DNA of 9,219 bases from positions 1 through 9,219 of the forward strand of contig JAUXIR010000036.1 in NCBI GenBank assembly GCA_030620915.1, given 5' to 3'. The position numbers and the translations under genes are program-made. Every line of letters begins with the position of its first letter. Positions within the stretch are counted from its first letter, which is position 1. The stretch is from Geopsychrobacter sp. (GTDB lineage Bacteria > Desulfobacterota > Desulfuromonadia > Desulfuromonadales > Geopsychrobacteraceae). A model generated the notes under the pieces. The model worked only from the letters and a program-made list of their open reading frames with translations. It did not search any database and was not told where the DNA came from. This document shows, in pieces, positions 5,793-9,219 of this stretch.

Positions 5793-6776
5793 TCAAGCTC
5801 TCCAACAGCTCACGGAGTGGCCGGGGCTGATTTCCTGCAGCTGGGGAATCTTTGAGCCGCCTGAGCTACAGGGGGTCGGGCAGCGCTCAAGAAAAGCGCA
5901 GCCATCCGCGGCGTCACTTTTGTCGTCGAGTTGCCCCTGGATTGTCGGCAGCGGGCCTTTGTCTCCCAGGCGCGGGATACAGGCGAGCAGGCCGCGCGTG
6001 TAGGGATGGACCGGGTTTTTAAACAGCTGTTCGACCGTTGCATATTCGACGATTTTACCGGCGTACATCACCGCAACCCGATCGGCGTTGCCGGCAACTA
6101 CCCCGAGATCGTGGCTGATCAGCAGGGTTGCCATCTGTCGGTCGCGCGCAAGGCTGGCCAGCAGCTCCATGATCTGGGCCTGAATGGTGACATCCAGCGC
6201 CGTGGTCGGCTCATCGGCGATCAGCAGTTGCGGGTCGCAGGCCAGAGCCATCGCGATCATGACGCGCTGACGTTGCCCGCCGGAGAGTTGGTGGGGGAAG
6301 TCCCGCAGGCGGCTCTCGGCCGCCGCAATACCGACGCGCGTCAGAAGCTCCGCTGCTTGGGCCAGGGCTTCGACCTTGGTCATGCCGCGATGAAGGCGCA
6401 GCACCTCGGCAATCTGTTCACCGATTTTGAGGACCGGATTGAGCGAGGTCATCGGCTCCTGAAAGATCATCGAAATCCGGTTGCCGCGCACCCGGCGGAT
6501 CTCGGTTGGCGGCATGCGTAACAGATCGTGATCGTCAAAAATAATCTCGCCATCGACCACTCGGCCGGGCTCAGGAAGCAGGCGCAGGATCGACAGTGAG
6601 GTGACCGATTTGCCACAGCCAGATTCTCCAACCAGTGCCAGGGTTTCGCCGGCGGCAATCTCGAAGGATACATCATCCACCGCTTTAACCAGGCCGGCAC
6701 GGGTGAAAAAATAACTCTTGAGACCGCGGACCTGAAGCAGTGGTCCCTTATGCGATTTTTTAAGGGGGGCGTACAT
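5793..6776 (-). CDS. oppD: Oligopeptide/dipeptide ABC importer ATPase, OppD/DppD type
   Basis: 327-residue ATPase, partner of the next gene in the heterodimeric motor of an Opp/Dpp importer at the cytoplasmic face of the inner membrane. Motifs: Walker A GESGCGKS (50-57), Q-loop QEPMTSLNP, signature LSGGQRQR (164-171), Walker B LLIADEP (184-190), H-loop SHD (221-223), and the oligo_HPY extension from about HPYTRGLL (257) with Cys293, Cys299, Cys303 and Cys324. AAAGGAAC about 10 nt upstream serves as ribosome-binding site for the ATG at 6776. No substrate-binding protein or permease gene is present on either side; upstream lies the divergent tex. The permeases must be elsewhere, or these ATPases serve another system. 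A 41-codon frame overlaps the first 17 bases of this gene in the +1-related frame. Confidence 0.9.
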   Translation of the reverse strand: MYAPLKKSHKGPLLQVRGLKSYFFTRAGLVKAVDDVSFEIAAGETLALVGESGCGKSVTSLSILRLLPEPGRVVDGEIIFDDHDLLRMPPTEIRRVRGNRISMIFQEPMTSLNPVLKIGEQIAEVLRLHRGMTKVEALAQAAELLTRVGIAAAESRLRDFPHQLSGGQRQRVMIAMALACDPQLLIADEPTTALDVTIQAQIMELLASLARDRQMATLLISHDLGVVAGNADRVAVMYAGKIVEYATVEQLFKNPVHPYTRGLLACIPRLGDKGPLPTIQGQLDDKSDAADGCAFLERCPTPCSSGGSKIPQLQEISPGHSVSCWRA

Positions 6777-6885
6777 TCTTAAGTGTTCCTTTGCTGGGCA
6801 GTTTCATCGCCTGCTGCAGTTGATCGATGACCATCATACCCGAACCGATGGCAGAGTGCATCTGCCAATCCGCGTAATCTGTCAT
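6760..6885 (-). CDS. Possible 41-residue leader ORF overlapping the oppD start
   Basis: An ATG at 6885 opens a frame of 41 residues (MTDYADWQMHSAIGS at its start, ending LKNVRPP) that stops at 6760-6762, overlapping oppD by 17 bases. Its composition looks protein-like and it fills most of the oppD leader, but it has no clear Shine-Dalgarno sequence and I recognise no family. The overlap contains a run of six C followed by TTAAAAAA, so it could be a leader peptide coupled to oppD or an oppD extension lost by a frameshift. It may equally be a chance frame in a divergent promoter region. Confidence 0.25.
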   Translation of the reverse strand: MTDYADWQMHSAIGSGMMVIDQLQQAMKLPSKGTLKNVRPP

Positions 6886-6977
6886 CAAACAGCTATTGGT
6901 GCTTCTGGTATGATCCTGTATAGTTCGTCTGCTTTGTGAATAGTCAAACTTAAATATGAATAGAACAGGATCCTTGA

Positions 6978-9219
6978 ATGATAGATCAATTGACCGAAAT
7001 TATAGCCGAAGAAGTGAGTTGTAAGCCAACCCAGGTTGTGCAGACCATGGCTCTGCTTGCCGCCGGCGGCACGGTTCCCTTTATTGCCCGCTACCGTAAG
7101 GAGGTCACCGGCGAACTCGATGAAGTCGCGATTCGCGCCATCGAACAGCGGATGATCTACTATCGTGAACTGGAGGAGCGTCGCCAGACGATTCTCAAGA
7201 CGATTGAGGAGCAGGGGAAGCTGAGCCCGGAGCTGAAAAGTCGGATTCTTCAGACGCGGCAAAAGAACGAACTCGAGGATCTCTATCTGCCCTATAAGAC
7301 CAAACGGCGCACCAAGGCCTCGGTGGCGCGCGAGCGTGGGCTGGAGCCCCTGGCGGCGCAAATTCGGGCTGCGATCGACTCTGCGGTGAGCCTGAATGAG
7401 CTGGCAGAGAGCCATGTTGATGCGGAAAAGGAGCTGCCCGATTGTGCCACGGTTCTGGCCGGCGCCGGCCATATCCTGGCCGAGGACTTTGCCGACCAGG
7501 CTGAGGGTCGCGCATTGGTGCGGCGCAAGACCTGGGATCAGGGGATCTTTTGTTCGACGGTCGCGCGTGGCAAGGAGACTCAGATCAGCAAGTACGAGAT
7601 GTACTACGATTTTCGTGAACCGCTTAAGGATGTCCCTTCCCACCGCATGCTGGCGATGCGCCGGGGTGAGAAGGAGGAGCTGCTGCGTCTCAAGATCGAG
7701 GCCCCCGAAGATGAAATCCTGGCCGGACTGGTCAGCCTGCTGTTGCCCGCCGCTGCGACCTATCGGTCCTGGCTGATCGAGGTGGTGCGCGATAGCTATC
7801 AGCGCCTGATCTCCTCGGCCATCGAGGTTGAACTGCGCCTTGCCGCGAAAAAATCGGCCGATGAGGCTGCGATCAAGATTTTTGCCGAGAATCTGCGTCA
7901 CCTGCTGCTCGCGGCACCGGCCGGGAGTCGGCGGGTGCTGGGGATCGACCCCGGTCTGCGCACCGGTTCCAAGCTGGCGGCGGTCGACGCGACCGGACGT
8001 TTTCTCGCGCATACCACCATCTATCCCCATATCGGCGGCAATCGCGCCGAGGGCGCGGTCGGCGATTTTCTGCAACTGGTGCGCGAGCATCGGGTTGATA
8101 TGGTGGCGGTCGGCAACGGCACTGCCGGTCGCGAGATGGAACAGTTTGCGCGTCAGGCATTGAAAGACGCCGAAATCAAACTGCCGGTGGTGATGGTCAG
8201 TGAGTCCGGTGCCAGCATTTATTCGGCTTCGGATATCGCACGCGAGGAGTTCCCCGATCTCGATCTGACCGTGCGTGGTGCCATTTCGATCGCGCGCCGC
8301 CTGCAGGACCCATTGGCCGAACTGGTTAAGGTTGATCCCAAGAGCATCGGGGTCGGCCAGTATCAGCATGATGTTTCGCAAACCCTGCTGAAGAAGGCGC
8401 TGGATGAGGTGGTCGAATCCTGTGTCAACTTCGTCGGTGTCGAACTCAATACCGCCTCCTGGGCGTTGCTCAGTTTTGTTTCAGGACTCAGCGAAACCCA
8501 GGCACGGGCGATTGTGGCCCGACGTGACGAGAAGGGGCCCTTCGGCAGCCGTGCCGAGCTGCTGGATGTCCCGCGTTTCGGTGCGCGGACCTTTGAATTG
8601 GCGGCAGGTTTCCTGCGCATCCGTGGTGGGCAAAATCCCCTCGATAACAGTGCCGTCCACCCCGAGCGTTATGCTCTGATCGAGCAGATGGCTGCAGACT
8701 CCGGACTTGATCTGGCGGCATTTATCGCCGATCGGCAGGGGGTGGAGCGGATCGAGCTGAAGCTATATACTGATACAGAGGTCGGACTGCCGACCCTCCA
8801 TGATATCCAGCAGGAGCTTCTGAAGCCGGGCCGTGACCCGCGCGAGACCTTCAGCCTGAACAGCTTTCGCGAAGATGTAACCGAGATGAGTGATCTGAAA
8901 GAGGGGATGCGCCTGAATGGGCTGGTGACCAATGTCGCCGCCTTCGGTGCCTTTGTCGATATCGGCGTCCATCAGGATGGCCTGGTCCATGTCAGCCAGT
9001 TGGCTGATCGTTTTGTGCGCGACCCGGCCACCGTCGTCAAGGTTGGCCAACAGGTCCAGGTGCGCGTGGTTGCACTCGATCTGCAGCGGCGCCGGATTGG
9101 TCTGAGCATGCGTTCAGGGAGTGATAAGACGGTGAACGAAGCGGCCACGGCTAAGAAAAAAGCAGCCGCAAAGCCGTCACAGAAAAAGAGGTCAGGCCAG
9201 AAGTCCAGCAAGATAACCA
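6978..9219 (+). CDS. tex: Tex, S1-domain RNA-binding transcription accessory protein, 3' end cut by window edge
   Basis: 747 codons are visible with no stop before the edge. Tex proteins are cytoplasmic nucleic-acid-binding factors linked to transcription and RNA metabolism. Domain order matches the family: helical Tex N-terminal region (about 1-200, with GGTVPFIARYRKEVTGELD and ELEDLYLPYKTKRRT), YqgF/RNase H-like domain beginning RRVLGIDPGLRTGSKLA (about 317), helix-hairpin-helix region (about 485-550, VELNTASWALLSFVSGL), and S1 RNA-binding domain (about 641-712, GLVTNVAAFGAFVDIGVHQD). A Lys/Ala/Ser-rich tail follows; as Tex is usually 700-780 residues, little is missing. The ATG at 6978 has AGGA seven bases upstream. 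It is transcribed away from the oppD gene. A possible -10, TATGAA (6955-6960), lies with TTGTGA (6934-6939), but the 15-bp spacer is short. Confidence 0.95.
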   Translation, partial: MIDQLTEIIAEEVSCKPTQVVQTMALLAAGGTVPFIARYRKEVTGELDEVAIRAIEQRMIYYRELEERRQTILKTIEEQGKLSPELKSRILQTRQKNELEDLYLPYKTKRRTKASVARERGLEPLAAQIRAAIDSAVSLNELAESHVDAEKELPDCATVLAGAGHILAEDFADQAEGRALVRRKTWDQGIFCSTVARGKETQISKYEMYYDFREPLKDVPSHRMLAMRRGEKEELLRLKIEAPEDEILAGLVSLLLPAAATYRSWLIEVVRDSYQRLISSAIEVELRLAAKKSADEAAIKIFAENLRHLLLAAPAGSRRVLGIDPGLRTGSKLAAVDATGRFLAHTTIYPHIGGNRAEGAVGDFLQLVREHRVDMVAVGNGTAGREMEQFARQALKDAEIKLPVVMVSESGASIYSASDIAREEFPDLDLTVRGAISIARRLQDPLAELVKVDPKSIGVGQYQHDVSQTLLKKALDEVVESCVNFVGVELNTASWALLSFVSGLSETQARAIVARRDEKGPFGSRAELLDVPRFGARTFELAAGFLRIRGGQNPLDNSAVHPERYALIEQMAADSGLDLAAFIADRQGVERIELKLYTDTEVGLPTLHDIQQELLKPGRDPRETFSLNSFREDVTEMSDLKEGMRLNGLVTNVAAFGAFVDIGVHQDGLVHVSQLADRFVRDPATVVKVGQQVQVRVVALDLQRRRIGLSMRSGSDKTVNEAATAKKKAAAKPSQKKRSGQKSSKIT

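Noticed and set aside
7443..7460. TGTGCCA followed by TGGCC inside tex
   Set aside because: The spacing is 6 rather than 4, the right half is incomplete, and it is inside a conserved coding region.
6885..8381. 498-codon open frame on the minus strand
   Set aside because: It is entirely antisense to tex, whose protein shows all family domains in order. The antisense product is rich in His, Gln and Arg with no recognisable domain, as expected for a frame shadow in GC-rich DNA.

Overview
The window looks like a chromosomal segment from a moderately GC-rich anaerobic Desulfobacterota bacterium, probably in the Desulfuromonadales/Geobacter/Pelobacter group. This is inferred from the gene set and protein style (a PtsP-type enzyme I, a sigma-54 activator carrying iron-sulfur and [FeFe]-hydrogenase-like domains, an Opp/Dpp ATPase pair, and Tex), not from a species-level match.

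Layout: 1-1842 (minus) is the N-terminal three quarters of a GAF-containing enzyme I of the nitrogen PTS (ptsP), running off the left edge. 1843-2274 is a dense 432-bp non-coding region. On the minus strand it holds a textbook sigma-54 promoter (2043-2058), a structured RNA of about 110 nt, and a strong intrinsic terminator (1916-1962). Upstream of that promoter lie three copies of an 18-bp dyad, TGTGCCA-N4-TGGCACA. 2275-4560 (minus) encodes a 761-residue one-component regulator: 2[4Fe-4S] ferredoxin, [FeFe]-hydrogenase-like domain, a further four-cysteine Fe-S domain, sigma-54 AAA+ and a Fis-type HTH. 4581-4748 is a 168-bp palindromic MITE-like element sitting between the regulator start and a fourth copy of the dyad (4771-4788). 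4794-5786 and 5793-6776 (minus) are the two ATPases of an oligopeptide/dipeptide ABC importer. 6978 to the right edge (plus, divergent) is Tex, cut just before its stop codon.

The main proposal is a compact regulatory circuit. The hydrogenase-like sensor would read H2 or redox state through Fe-S clusters, bind the repeated dyads as enhancer sites, and switch on a sigma-54-dependent small RNA encoded just beyond its own 3' end. The RNA has C-rich loops able to pair with ribosome-binding sites. One stretch is complementary at 12 of 13 positions to the GA-repeat leader of the regulator itself, which would close a feedback loop. The architecture, promoter, dyads and terminator are read directly from the sequence. 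The regulatory logic, the sensed signal and RNA function are inference. Terminator read-through could also carry sigma-54 transcription into ptsP.
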